A DNA stretch of 43,769 nt from the NCBI GenBank assembly GCA_902826685.1, contig CADEFT010000048.1:1-43769 (forward strand). The letters run 5' to 3'. The first letter of the stretch is position 1, and every line of letters begins with the position of its first letter. Both the position numbers and the translations under genes were made by a program. This document shows positions 20,042-27,700 of the stretch, one piece after another. The notes below the pieces were generated by a model. The model was not told where the DNA came from. It saw only the letters and a list, made by a program, of their open reading frames with translations, and searched no databases. This DNA comes from an uncultured Acidobacteriota bacterium (GTDB lineage Bacteria > Acidobacteriota > Terriglobia > Bryobacterales > Bryobacteraceae).

Positions 20042-21445
20042 TCATTTCGACGCCACCCCCCGTATTTCGTCAAGCAGGCGCGGAACCGAATACACGAAGC
20101 CGTCCTTGATCGTCCATTGAATCCCGCCCTGCAGCGGATTGAGGATTTTGAAATTCTCAAGCGGATTGCCCCTGACCACGATCAGATCCGCCGTCCATCC
20201 AACGCGCACGCGGCCGAGCGTATTTTCCTGCCCGAGAATACGGGCTCCGTTGCCGGTGGCGTGCTGAATCACTTTGAGCGCGTGGAAGCCGGCTTCCTGC
20301 TGCAACTCGAGTTCGCGCAGATAGCCGAATCCATACACCTGATAGATGTAGCCGGCGTCTTCGCCCGTGCCGACGATGCCGCCGAGTTGAGCGAACTTAC
20401 GAACCGCCGCCATCCAGAGGCGGTAATTCTCTTTCCAGTAAATCTCATCGGCGGTGGTCCAGTTGAAGAAATAGGAGCCGTGATTTTCGCGATTCGGTTC
20501 GAAGAATTTGCGTAGCGCCGGATGCAGGTAATCGCGAAACTCGGGCTTGTTCTGCGCACGGCCGACGTCGCGGCTGGCTTCGTAGATGTTGAAGGTCGGG
20601 TCCCAGGCGACGCCCGCATTCGCCATGGCGGCCAAGACGCCGTCGAGGCGCGCCGGATCGGCTTCGCGCCACAACCGGCCGGCGTAACGGAAACGATGCA
20701 CTTCGTCGGAATAGTTGTACTCGGGTGGGAAATTCTGGATGCCATCGGGCAGAGCGGCGTCGGGGATGCCATACCAATGCTCGATGCTGGAGGTCTTGTT
20801 GCGGATGCAATCCCAGGCGTTGGTTTCTTCGATTCCAACATGGTGCGCGACGCGGAGGCCGAGCTTATGCGCCTCGTCCATCATGGCGTCCATGGTGTCG
20901 CGCTGGATGCCTAGAATTTTGATGCCGTCTGCGCCTTTGCCGTGCAACTCGCGAACGCGGGCACGGGCGGCGGCGGCATCGGGCGGCCTTCCGAAGAACG
21001 GATAGAGGAACAGGCGGGGTGCGGCGATCTCGCCTTTGCGTGAGCTTTCGCGCAGCTTGCGGACACTATCGAAGTCGCTGCCGACGTCGCGCACGGTGGT
21101 GATGCCGCAACTGAGCCAGAGCTTGAAAACGTAATCGACGGGCATCGGCGCGCCGGCGCGCTCTTCATGGCTGTGGCCATGCAGATTGATGAAGCCGGGC
21201 AGCACGTATTGGCCCGCGGCGTCGATTTCGGCTCCTGCCTGGCCGGTGCGCGCCGCCGCGCCCGCGTTCACGATGCCGGTGATGCGATCGCCGTCGATCA
21301 CGATGTCGCGCGGGCCCGACGCCGGTGTGCCGTTTCCTTCGACCACGATGGCGTTGCGGATCACCAGGCGTTGGTAGCGGCGTCCATGTTCGGGCGGGCG
21401 CGGCTGCGCCAGCAGGGCGACGGCGGCGAGGAGAGCGAGAATCAT
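20042..21445 (-). CDS. Secreted amidohydrolase family protein
   Basis: Metal-dependent hydrolase of the amidohydrolase superfamily, 467 residues. A short signal peptide (about 1-14) is followed by a composite beta-sandwich and a TIM-barrel. The metal motif HGHSH lies at 89-93 after LPGFINL, and further conserved histidines occur in LRVAHHVG. The C-terminal part has GTGEDAG and the LGRVRVGWTADLIVVRGNPL pattern typical of imidazolonepropionase/prolidase-like enzymes. The substrate cannot be deduced. It lies 68 bases behind argR on the same strand; a link to arginine metabolism is possible but unsupported. Confidence 0.9.
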   Translation of the reverse strand: MILALLAAVALLAQPRPPEHGRRYQRLVIRNAIVVEGNGTPASGPRDIVIDGDRITGIVNAGAAARTGQAGAEIDAAGQYVLPGFINLHGHSHEERAGAPMPVDYVFKLWLSCGITTVRDVGSDFDSVRKLRESSRKGEIAAPRLFLYPFFGRPPDAAAARARVRELHGKGADGIKILGIQRDTMDAMMDEAHKLGLRVAHHVGIEETNAWDCIRNKTSSIEHWYGIPDAALPDGIQNFPPEYNYSDEVHRFRYAGRLWREADPARLDGVLAAMANAGVAWDPTFNIYEASRDVGRAQNKPEFRDYLHPALRKFFEPNRENHGSYFFNWTTADEIYWKENYRLWMAAVRKFAQLGGIVGTGEDAGYIYQVYGFGYLRELELQQEAGFHALKVIQHATGNGARILGQENTLGRVRVGWTADLIVVRGNPLENFKILNPLQGGIQWTIKDGFVYSVPRLLDEIRGVASK

Positions 21446-21513
21446 ACGACGAAGATATCGCGCTGGCCGGATGCCGGTGTACCGGTCGCGTCGCCAGGCG
21501 CGGAGCGCCGGAG

Positions 21514-21948
21514 CTATTTCATCAAGATCGCCGTGAGTTTGCGGCGCAGCGACTCGGCGGTGGCCGCGTCGGGTGCGATCACCAGCACCGTGTCGTCGCC
21601 GGCGATGGTGCCCACCACCTCCGGCCAGGCGGCACCGTCGAGCGCGGCGGCCAGAGGGCTGGCGCTGGCGGGCGCGGTCTTGAGTACCAGCAGGTTCTGC
21701 GCGGCGCGGGCTTCCACCAGAAACTCCGCGATCGCCTCTTCGGCATGGGGCACGGGCGCCGCCGATTCCAGTTCCTGATATCCCTGCGCCGTCTTGACCA
21801 GGCCGAGTTCGCGGATGTCGCGCGACAACGTCACCTGGGTGGCATCGAGACCGGCGGCGCGAAGATCGGCGGCCAGATGCTCCTGCGTGTGGATCTGCCT
21901 GGAGCGAACCAGCTTCAGAATCGCCAGTTGGCGCTGCCGCTTCAGCAC
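21514..21948 (-). CDS. argR: Arginine repressor ArgR
   Basis: Arginine-responsive transcriptional repressor, 144 residues. The N-terminal winged-helix domain contains THTQEHLAADLRAAG-like sequence and VTLSRDIRELGLVK, the ArgR recognition-helix signature. The C-terminal domain has VLKTAPASASPLAAALD and GTIAGDDTVLVIAPD, the hexamerisation and arginine-binding part. The start is GTG at 21948 with GGAGG 9 bases before it. It lies 3 bases after argH, so it is the last gene of argF-argH-argR. The operator boxes in front of argF mean the repressor probably controls its own synthesis. Confidence 0.96.
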   Translation of the reverse strand: MLKRQRQLAILKLVRSRQIHTQEHLAADLRAAGLDATQVTLSRDIRELGLVKTAQGYQELESAAPVPHAEEAIAEFLVEARAAQNLLVLKTAPASASPLAAALDGAAWPEVVGTIAGDDTVLVIAPDAATAESLRRKLTAILMK

Positions 21949-21951
21949 GGG

Positions 21952-23340
21952 TTACGGCCTCCGCATGGACTGCAACCGCTCAAAGGCTTCCTTGAGCGCC
22001 GTTGCCACGGCCTGTGGACCGGTGCCGCCGCGAATCTCGCGGGTGGCGAGCCCCTCGCGCGGATCAAGCAGCGGCGCCATCTCCGGTTTGAAGGAAGCGT
22101 CGAAGGCGCACAACTCGGCCGCCGTCCAATCGCGGGCGTGCTTGCCGGCGCGCACCGATTCAAGCACCAGGCGTCCCACTACCTTGTGCGCCTGATGGAA
22201 GGGCATGCCATTGCGCGCCAGAGCGTCGGCGAGATCGGTCGCCACGGCCCAGCTTTCCTCCGCCGCGCGGCGCGGCACCTCGGGTTTGAGCACCGCCGTC
22301 TCGACGACGACGCGCGCCATTTCAAGCGAGCTCAGAAGTTGGTTCACCGCGTCAAACAGCGGCTCCTTGTCTTCCTGCATGTCGCGGTTGTACGTGGTGG
22401 GCAGGCCTTTCATGGTCACCAGCAGCGCCATGTAGGTGCCGAAGACGCGCCCCGCTTTGCCGCGAATCAGCTCGAGAGAATCGGGATTGCGCTTTTGCGG
22501 CATCATGCTCGATCCGCTGGTCACGCCGTCGCCCAAATCCATCCAGCGGTATTCTTCGCCGGTGTAGAGTATCCAATCCTCGGCCAGCCGGCTCAGGTGC
22601 AGCATGATGAGGTTGGCGGCGTGCTCGAAGTCGAGGAGGAAATCGCGGTCGCCGGAAACATCCATGCTGTTGCGGGTGACCGAGTCGAAGCCCAATTCTT
22701 CGGCGACAGCCTGGCGGTCGATGGGGAAGCCGCTGCCGGCGAGCGCGCCCGATCCGAGCGGCATTACGTTCACCCGCCGCCTGGCATCGAGCAGCCTCTC
22801 GTGGTCGCGCGCGAACATTTCGAAGAACGAAAGAATGTAGTGCGGCCACAGCACCGGCTGCGCGCGGCGTGTGTGGGTGTAACCGGGAATGAGCGCATCC
22901 GGATAGCGCGCGGCCAGCTTCAGCAATTCTTCGAGCAGCTGAACCAGGAGCCGGCGCGCGTCGTCGATGCGCTCGCGCAGCCACAGCCGCACATCGAGCG
23001 AGACCTGATCGTTGCGGCTGCGTCCGGTATGGATCTTGTCGGCCAGATCGGCGCCAACGCGTTCCTTCAGCTTGCGGATCACCACCGTGTGGACGTCTTC
23101 CTCTTCGGAGTTGCCGAAGAAATCCGCCGCGCGGCATTCGGTGCGCATCGCTTCAAGGGCGGCGGTGAGCCGGGCCATCTCGTCCGCGCTTAAAATGCCG
23201 ATTTTATGCAGCCCTTTGGCGTGCGCGATCGAGCCGCGCAGGTCTACATCGATGAGTTCTTTGTCGAAATGCAGAGAGCGCCCGAAGCGATCGAACACCT
23301 CGGACGGCCCGCCTTCAAAACGTCCGCCCCAAAGCTTCAT
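21952..23340 (-). CDS. argH: Argininosuccinate lyase
   Basis: Catalyses the last step of arginine synthesis, cleaving argininosuccinate to arginine and fumarate. Full length at 462 residues. Superfamily motifs are intact: TGRSRNDQV at 105-113, the catalytic histidine in GYTHTRRAQP (His156), and the flexible-loop signature GSSMMPQKRNP at 276-286 with the catalytic serine. It starts 9 bases after argF and ends 3 bases before argR. argG, normally its partner, is not in this operon, so argininosuccinate must be supplied by a gene elsewhere. Confidence 0.97.
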   Translation of the reverse strand: MKLWGGRFEGGPSEVFDRFGRSLHFDKELIDVDLRGSIAHAKGLHKIGILSADEMARLTAALEAMRTECRAADFFGNSEEEDVHTVVIRKLKERVGADLADKIHTGRSRNDQVSLDVRLWLRERIDDARRLLVQLLEELLKLAARYPDALIPGYTHTRRAQPVLWPHYILSFFEMFARDHERLLDARRRVNVMPLGSGALAGSGFPIDRQAVAEELGFDSVTRNSMDVSGDRDFLLDFEHAANLIMLHLSRLAEDWILYTGEEYRWMDLGDGVTSGSSMMPQKRNPDSLELIRGKAGRVFGTYMALLVTMKGLPTTYNRDMQEDKEPLFDAVNQLLSSLEMARVVVETAVLKPEVPRRAAEESWAVATDLADALARNGMPFHQAHKVVGRLVLESVRAGKHARDWTAAELCAFDASFKPEMAPLLDPREGLATREIRGGTGPQAVATALKEAFERLQSMRRP

Positions 23341-23349
23341 GCAAGGTAA

Positions 23350-24300
23350 TTACGATAGCAGCATCAGCAGCATGGCTTTCTGCACATGCAGGCGGTTTTC
23401 GGCCTGATCGAAGACCGCGGACCGGTCCAGTTCGATAACGTCGTCGGTCACCTCTTCGTCGCGCTTGGCCGGCAGGCAGTGCATGAAGATGGCGCCGGGC
23501 CGCGCGTGGGCGAACAGCTTCGCATTGACCTGATAGGGCGCAAACATCTGGCGGCGGATGGCCGATTCCTCTTCCTGGCCCATGCTGGTCCAGACGTCGG
23601 TATAGACGGCGTCGGCGCCATTGACGGCCGCCACCGCGTCCGAATTGAATTCCAGCCGCGCGCCCGAGACGGAGGCGAACTCGCGCGCCAGCGAGACGAT
23701 GCGCTCATTGGCCTCATAGCCCGCGGGCGTGGCGAGCGAGAAGTTCATGCCAAGGCGCGCCGCGTTCAACATCAGCGAGTGGGCCACGTTGTTGCCGTCG
23801 CCCACGAAGGCGAGCTTGCGCCCTTCGAGATCGCCGAACCTTTCCCGCATGGTGAAGATGTCGGCCAGCGCCTGGCAGGGATGATAGAGGTCGCTGAGCG
23901 CGTTGATCACCGGCACCGACGCCCATTTGGCCAGATCGTCGATGGTGGTTTGCGAGAAGGTGCGGGCCACGATGCCCTGCGTCCAGCGTTCCAGATTCCG
24001 CGCGACATCCTTCAGCGGCTCACGAGCGCCGATCCGGCCGGTATCGACGATCGCATCGCCGCCCAGTTGCTTGATGGCCAGTTCGAAGGTCATGCGCGTG
24101 CGCAGCGAAGGCTTTTCAAACAGCAGCGTGAGATAGCGGCCCTTGAGCACGTTGGCGAATCGGGTGGGCGTGCGCTTCATCAGCGCCGTCAGATCCATCA
24201 ATTGGCGGATCTCGCCGATGGTGAGATCGAGATCGGAACGGACGTCGCCCAGATCGATCCGCCAGGAGCCAGCCATCATCGAGGGAGCCGCTGTTTCCAT
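23350..24300 (-). CDS. argF: Ornithine carbamoyltransferase
   Basis: Makes citrulline from ornithine and carbamoyl phosphate, 316 residues. The carbamoyl-phosphate motif reads FEKPSLRTR. Leu replaces the Thr/Gly of the usual SxRT signature, a variant also seen in some bacterial enzymes. DLYHPCQALADI and the ornithine-site HCLPAKRDEEVTDDVI follow; the latter fits ornithine rather than acetylornithine or succinylornithine enzymes. ATG 24300 was chosen because AAGGAG lies 6 bases before it; ATG 24306 directly abuts that sequence. First gene of argFHR, with tandem ArgR boxes in its promoter. Confidence 0.94.
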   Translation of the reverse strand: METAAPSMMAGSWRIDLGDVRSDLDLTIGEIRQLMDLTALMKRTPTRFANVLKGRYLTLLFEKPSLRTRMTFELAIKQLGGDAIVDTGRIGAREPLKDVARNLERWTQGIVARTFSQTTIDDLAKWASVPVINALSDLYHPCQALADIFTMRERFGDLEGRKLAFVGDGNNVAHSLMLNAARLGMNFSLATPAGYEANERIVSLAREFASVSGARLEFNSDAVAAVNGADAVYTDVWTSMGQEEESAIRRQMFAPYQVNAKLFAHARPGAIFMHCLPAKRDEEVTDDVIELDRSAVFDQAENRLHVQKAMLLMLLS

Positions 24301-24324
24301 CGCCATCTCCTTGCGCCCAAAGCC

Positions 24325-24362
24325 GCTGAATTTTTATTCAGGCAACTGAATAATTACACATT
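24325..24362 (-). promoter_or_regulatory. Tandem ARG boxes (ArgR operator) upstream of argF
   Basis: Box 1 (24325-24342) has the core TGAAT-TTTT-ATTCA, a perfect match to the ArgR consensus. Box 2 (24345-24362) has TGAAT-AATT-ACACA, matching 12 of 14 core positions. The two 18-bp boxes are 2 bp apart, close to the 2-3 bp spacing of E. coli operators. They cover the predicted -10 element and start site, so bound ArgR should block transcription. Confidence 0.85.
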
Positions 24363-24378
24363 CACCGGGGGATTGCAA
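24350..24378 (-). promoter_or_regulatory. Candidate sigma-70 promoter of argFHR
   Basis: On the minus strand TTGCAA (24378-24373), a 17-base spacer and AATTAT (24355-24350) form a moderate -35/-10 pair, each matching 4 of 6 consensus bases. The -10 lies inside the second ARG box and the expected start site lies at the first. The -35 falls just past the truncated PIN-toxin frame. The case rests mostly on its fit with the operator. Confidence 0.45.
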
Positions 24379-24381
24379 GGA

Positions 24382-24456
24382 CTACCGCAGCAACGTTTCT
24401 TCGTTTTCCCGGGCTGCCGGATCAGGTGCGGACGTATCGAGCGAGAGGCGCTTCAT
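24382..24456 (-). pseudogene. Truncated PIN-domain (VapC-like) toxin remnant
   Basis: The frame from ATG 24456 reads MKRLSLDTSA, a typical VapC start with the first active-site Asp. It then runs through DPAARENEETLLR to TAG, giving 24 codons instead of about 130. The ATG overlaps the TGA of the antitoxin-like gene, the normal junction in vapBC operons. Everything after the first beta-strand is missing, and the argF promoter follows immediately. The 3' part seems to have been deleted. No toxin activity is expected. Confidence 0.6.
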
Positions 24457-24596
24457 TTCCAGTCATCGGGATCGATCCGTTCGAAGTTTTCGGCAACGAA
24501 GCGATTGAATTCCTCCGCCTCCTGCCTTGTCCAACTTCCGGCCAGTTCATCCAGATCGTTGTAGGGAGGACCGTCGCCTTGATGCAAGTTGTGCAT
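24453..24596 (-). CDS. Small antitoxin-like protein (VapB-type C-terminus)
   Basis: A 47-codon frame whose middle and end, DLDELAGSWTRQEAEEFNRF and ENFERIDPDDWK, match the toxin-binding tail common in PIN-toxin antitoxins (pattern SWSEEEAEEF...IDPELW). The N-terminal ribbon-helix-helix part seen in longer relatives is absent, so it is either a short antitoxin or a 5'-truncated one. AAGG lies shortly before the ATG. It overlaps the toxin remnant by 4 bases. The intact frame beside a dead toxin suggests a stranded antitoxin. The family-level call is moderate. Confidence 0.55.
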   Translation of the reverse strand: MHNLHQGDGPPYNDLDELAGSWTRQEAEEFNRFVAENFERIDPDDWK

Positions 24597-24605
24597 CGCC
24601 TTATT

Positions 24606-24625
24606 TTGGCACTACCATTGGCCAA
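24606..24625. repeat. Inverted repeat TTGGC-N10-GCCAA in the divergent gap
   Basis: TTGGC (24606-24610) and GCCAA (24621-24625) are inverted arms with a 10-base spacer. The right arm is part of the 10-bp palindrome ATTGGCCAAT (24617-24626) directly before the CoA-transferase ATG. The 31-base gap lies between that gene and the antitoxin-like gene on the other strand and has no Shine-Dalgarno for the former. It may be an operator; no regulator can be named. Confidence 0.35.
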
Positions 24626-24627
24626 TC

Positions 24628-25827
24628 ATGCCCGGCCCGCTCGAACATCTCACCGTCCTCGACTTCTCGCACGCGCTGGCAGGTCCTTACTGCACGATGT
24701 TAATGGCCCACTACGGAGCGCTGGTCTACAAAGTCGAAGGGACGGAAACGTTCGATATGGGCCGCACCTGGGGGCCGCCGTTCACCGGTCCCGAGGCCTC
24801 CTATTTCCTGGGCATCAACGTGGGCAAGCAGGCGCTGGCGATCAACATCAAACGGCCCGAAGGGCGTGAGCTATGCCTGCGGATGGCGGAGAAAGCCGAT
24901 GTCCTGATCGAGAATCAACGGCCGGGTCTGATGAAGAAGAACGGCCTGGGCTACGAGGAAGTGGCGGCGCGGAATCCGGGTCTGATTTATTGTTCGATCT
25001 CGGGTTATGGGCAGAACGGGCCGTCGCGCGACAACCCGGCCTTCGACCTGATCCTGCAGGCTTCGTGCGGACTCATCAGCCTGACGGGCACGCCGGGGGG
25101 TGAGCTGGCGCGCTGCGGGCATTCGGTCGCCGACATCACGGCGGGGATGTTCGCGCTGATCGGCATTCAGATGGCGCTCGAAGCCAGGCATCGCACCGGG
25201 CGCGGCCAGTACGTGGACGTTTCCATGCTCGACTCGATGATCTCGGCAATGGCGTCCAACTACGCCTACCTGTTCGGATCGGGCATCGTGCAGGGGCCGC
25301 AGGGAACGGCGTTCGCCACCATCGTTCCTTACCGCACGTTCAAGGCGCAGGACCGGGATATCACGCTGGCCGTCGCCAGCGAAAAACTGTGGGAGGCATT
25401 CTGCCAGGCGATGGAAAAGCCGGAATGGATCACGGACCCGCGCTTTGAATCCAACGCCGCGCGCGTGGCCCATCGCGGCACTCTGGAACCCCTGCTGATG
25501 GAGATGTTCGGCAAGCGCCCCGCCGCGCATTGGCTCGCGCTGCTCAAAAGCCATGGCGTCCCCTGCACGCCGGTGCGGAATCTGGGGGAAGTGGTCGAGG
25601 ATCCGCAATCGCAGGCGCGCGGGATGTTCCCAACACGGCAACATCCCACGGCGGGCGAAGTGCGCGTTACGGGCCTGCCGGTCAAGCTGAGCGCGACGCC
25701 CGGCGAGGTTGGCACGCCCGCCCCTCTCCACGGCCAGCACACGCGCCAGGCACTGGCCGATCTGCTGGGCCTGCGGGACGCGGAACTGGAACCTCTGTTC
25801 CAGGCGGGCGTCATCCGGTCCGCCTAA
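24628..25827 (+). CDS. CaiB/BaiF (class III) CoA-transferase
   Basis: Family III CoA-transferase of 399 residues, moving CoA between organic acids. It starts PLEHLTVLDFSHALAGPYCT, the conserved first unit. VLIENQRPG (92-100) and SISGYGQNGP (123-132) are family landmarks. HSVADITAG places an Asp at 169, the position of the covalent catalytic aspartate in formyl-CoA transferase. RTGRGQYVDVSMLDSM follows. ATG 24628 is the start that begins the domain; no Shine-Dalgarno is visible. The substrate acids cannot be predicted: neighbours are arginine genes and an orphan secreted protein. Confidence 0.93.
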   Translation: MPGPLEHLTVLDFSHALAGPYCTMLMAHYGALVYKVEGTETFDMGRTWGPPFTGPEASYFLGINVGKQALAINIKRPEGRELCLRMAEKADVLIENQRPGLMKKNGLGYEEVAARNPGLIYCSISGYGQNGPSRDNPAFDLILQASCGLISLTGTPGGELARCGHSVADITAGMFALIGIQMALEARHRTGRGQYVDVSMLDSMISAMASNYAYLFGSGIVQGPQGTAFATIVPYRTFKAQDRDITLAVASEKLWEAFCQAMEKPEWITDPRFESNAARVAHRGTLEPLLMEMFGKRPAAHWLALLKSHGVPCTPVRNLGEVVEDPQSQARGMFPTRQHPTAGEVRVTGLPVKLSATPGEVGTPAPLHGQHTRQALADLLGLRDAELEPLFQAGVIRSA

Positions 25828-25861
25828 CAAATCGGTACTTTCCCGCGCTCGGCTAAGGGAT

Positions 25862-25898
25862 ACCTCCAACGCTACGCTGGCACATCCCCTAAGGAGGT
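25862..25898 (+). promoter_or_regulatory. Possible SD-sequestering hairpin
   Basis: ACCTCC (25862-25867) is exactly complementary to GGAGGT (25893-25898), which is the Shine-Dalgarno of the GTG-start gene at 25903. The 25-base loop between them contains a direct repeat of ACGCT. Pairing would hide the ribosome-binding site. Six base pairs with a long loop is weak, so this is only a candidate for translational control. Confidence 0.3.
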
Positions 25899-25902
25899 CC
25901 CA

Positions 25903-27693
25903 GTGAAATCTTTTGTGTCACTGCTGCTTTTTGCCGCCGCCGCGGCCGGCTATGAGCCCATCCCGGTGGAGAGCCTTCGCCCGACGACATCCGGCGTCAC
26001 CCTGGTTTTCCGCGTTCCGAATACGTTCACTTGCTCGGTGAAGATTTTCAAATCGACGGGCGACCTGGTCGATGACACCAACGAACGGTTCTTTCCGGGG
26101 TCGGCCTATTGCGGCCGGCCCGGTTCCTATTTCAGCGGGAACCAGGTGACCTTCAATGCAGGCGGGGGTGGCGTGGCCATCGGCGTCGACGGCAAGTATC
26201 ACGCGCGGAGCCTGGAGACCAACAAGGTGTACCGGTTCGAGATCGAGTCCGGCGGGCAGAAGACGTCGGGATGGTTTGCCACGGCGGCTTCGCCCGCGCT
26301 GATCGCTTCGGTGTTGCCTTCCATTGGGCCGATGTTCACCTACGCCAAGGGTGCGCCTTCCTACTGCTCGATGACCGCCGGATTCCCGGTACCGGCGATC
26401 TGCACGGCGCCCGGAGAGCTTCCGGTGGGTTCGTTTCCCACCCCGGCGCCGGGTGGATCGTACATCGACGCGAACTTCGGCGCCGCGGTGCGAACGCTGA
26501 CGCCGGGCGGCTCCTATCGCCACGCTTATTCTACGCCCGGAGCCATGAGCACAACGGGGAGATACACGCTAATCGCCGACGACGTTTTCTCGACCATTCT
26601 GGACACGGCCTCGGCGCTGCCGGTGCGGCAGAAGGCGCGGGCGTACCGCACCTGGACCTCGGGAGAGGTAATTTGGGATCCCACGCAGGACGACGTGCTG
26701 TATTATTTTTCCCGTTACTGGAACGGCTCGACGGTGGTGGCCGACCGACTGATGCGGTACCAGGTTTCGACCGATTCCGAATCCGTCTTCGCCGACTACT
26801 CCAAGCCGCCTTACAACTTCACGAATGTGTTCCGGGGCGGCACCGGCGATATGTCGCGGGACGGATGGCTGCCGTTTCTGACCGATACGAAGGCTGTATG
26901 CGTGGTGCAGGTGCTTCCGGGGCGCGCCTTCCATGGGCAGACATTCTGCGCCGACTATGGCGCGGCGGGGGGATTGGGATGGACCGTGGTGGACTTCGTG
27001 TCGATCACCAAGGGACCGGATCGCGCCACGGGCATGCACTACCTTGTCGTGCAGGGCGGACCCGCCAACGCCGTCTTCCAGTTCGATTCCACGCGCGCGC
27101 TGCTGACGTTTCAGTTCCGCGGACCGGACGTGCCGGCGTCGCTTGCAGGCAACAGCAACGGCAACGGGATCTGCGAGCCCGGTGAGACGTGCCTGAGCCA
27201 GGCGCACTCCGACACGCTCGAAGACTCGCAGGGCGGTCAATATCTGGTGCGCACCATGCAGATCATGAACCCCTGCTCGCAGGTGCTGACGGCCATCCGG
27301 CTCTCGGCCGGAACGGCGATGTTGCGTCCGGTGCAGGAAGGCGGAGGCCGCAAGGATATCGTGACGCTCGGGTTATGCGGCAACGTGCCGTGGCCTTCGA
27401 TACACGTCGGTTGCGCGCGGCGGGCGCCGCTATGCGCGGTGAGTCTCGAGAATGCGCCCAAGGGGTTGCCTGCCTCGTTCCGCGATGGAGCGCCTTACAA
27501 CGGCGAGATCTGGGTGGTGCGCGGCACCGGCGAGGAGATCCGGCGGGTGGCGATGCATCGTAGCGTGATCCGCAAGTATTACGATCAGCCGCGTGTGACC
27601 CTATCCGATTTCGGCCACCGCGTGATTTGGGGCACCAATTTCGGCCATGCCGTCTGGAACTGGGTGGTGGCGGCCGAAACCGGTATGCGGTGA
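25903..27693 (+). CDS. Secreted protein of unknown function
   Basis: Predicted exported protein of 596 residues that I do not recognise. A signal peptide covers about residues 1-16. An Ig/fibronectin-like beta-rich section follows (about 20-125, containing VTLVFRVPNTFTCSVKIF). A longer region looks like repeated beta-propeller blades (about 200-480, with HAYSTPGAMSTTGRYTLIAD and GDMSRDGWLPFLTD). There are many Cys residues and an Asp/Asn/Gly-rich NSNGNGICEPGETC stretch near 425. It starts with GTG, supported by a perfect AAGGAGGT 4 bases before it. It stands alone on the plus strand and is convergent with the BrkB gene. Confidence 0.75.
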   Translation: MKSFVSLLLFAAAAAGYEPIPVESLRPTTSGVTLVFRVPNTFTCSVKIFKSTGDLVDDTNERFFPGSAYCGRPGSYFSGNQVTFNAGGGGVAIGVDGKYHARSLETNKVYRFEIESGGQKTSGWFATAASPALIASVLPSIGPMFTYAKGAPSYCSMTAGFPVPAICTAPGELPVGSFPTPAPGGSYIDANFGAAVRTLTPGGSYRHAYSTPGAMSTTGRYTLIADDVFSTILDTASALPVRQKARAYRTWTSGEVIWDPTQDDVLYYFSRYWNGSTVVADRLMRYQVSTDSESVFADYSKPPYNFTNVFRGGTGDMSRDGWLPFLTDTKAVCVVQVLPGRAFHGQTFCADYGAAGGLGWTVVDFVSITKGPDRATGMHYLVVQGGPANAVFQFDSTRALLTFQFRGPDVPASLAGNSNGNGICEPGETCLSQAHSDTLEDSQGGQYLVRTMQIMNPCSQVLTAIRLSAGTAMLRPVQEGGGRKDIVTLGLCGNVPWPSIHVGCARRAPLCAVSLENAPKGLPASFRDGAPYNGEIWVVRGTGEEIRRVAMHRSVIRKYYDQPRVTLSDFGHRVIWGTNFGHAVWNWVVAAETGMR

Positions 27694-27700
27694 ACCGGGC

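Noticed and set aside
21325..23193. A 622-codon plus-strand frame over argH and argR
   Set aside because: It is a mirror of well-conserved argH and argR. Composition is low-complexity and there is no family pattern.
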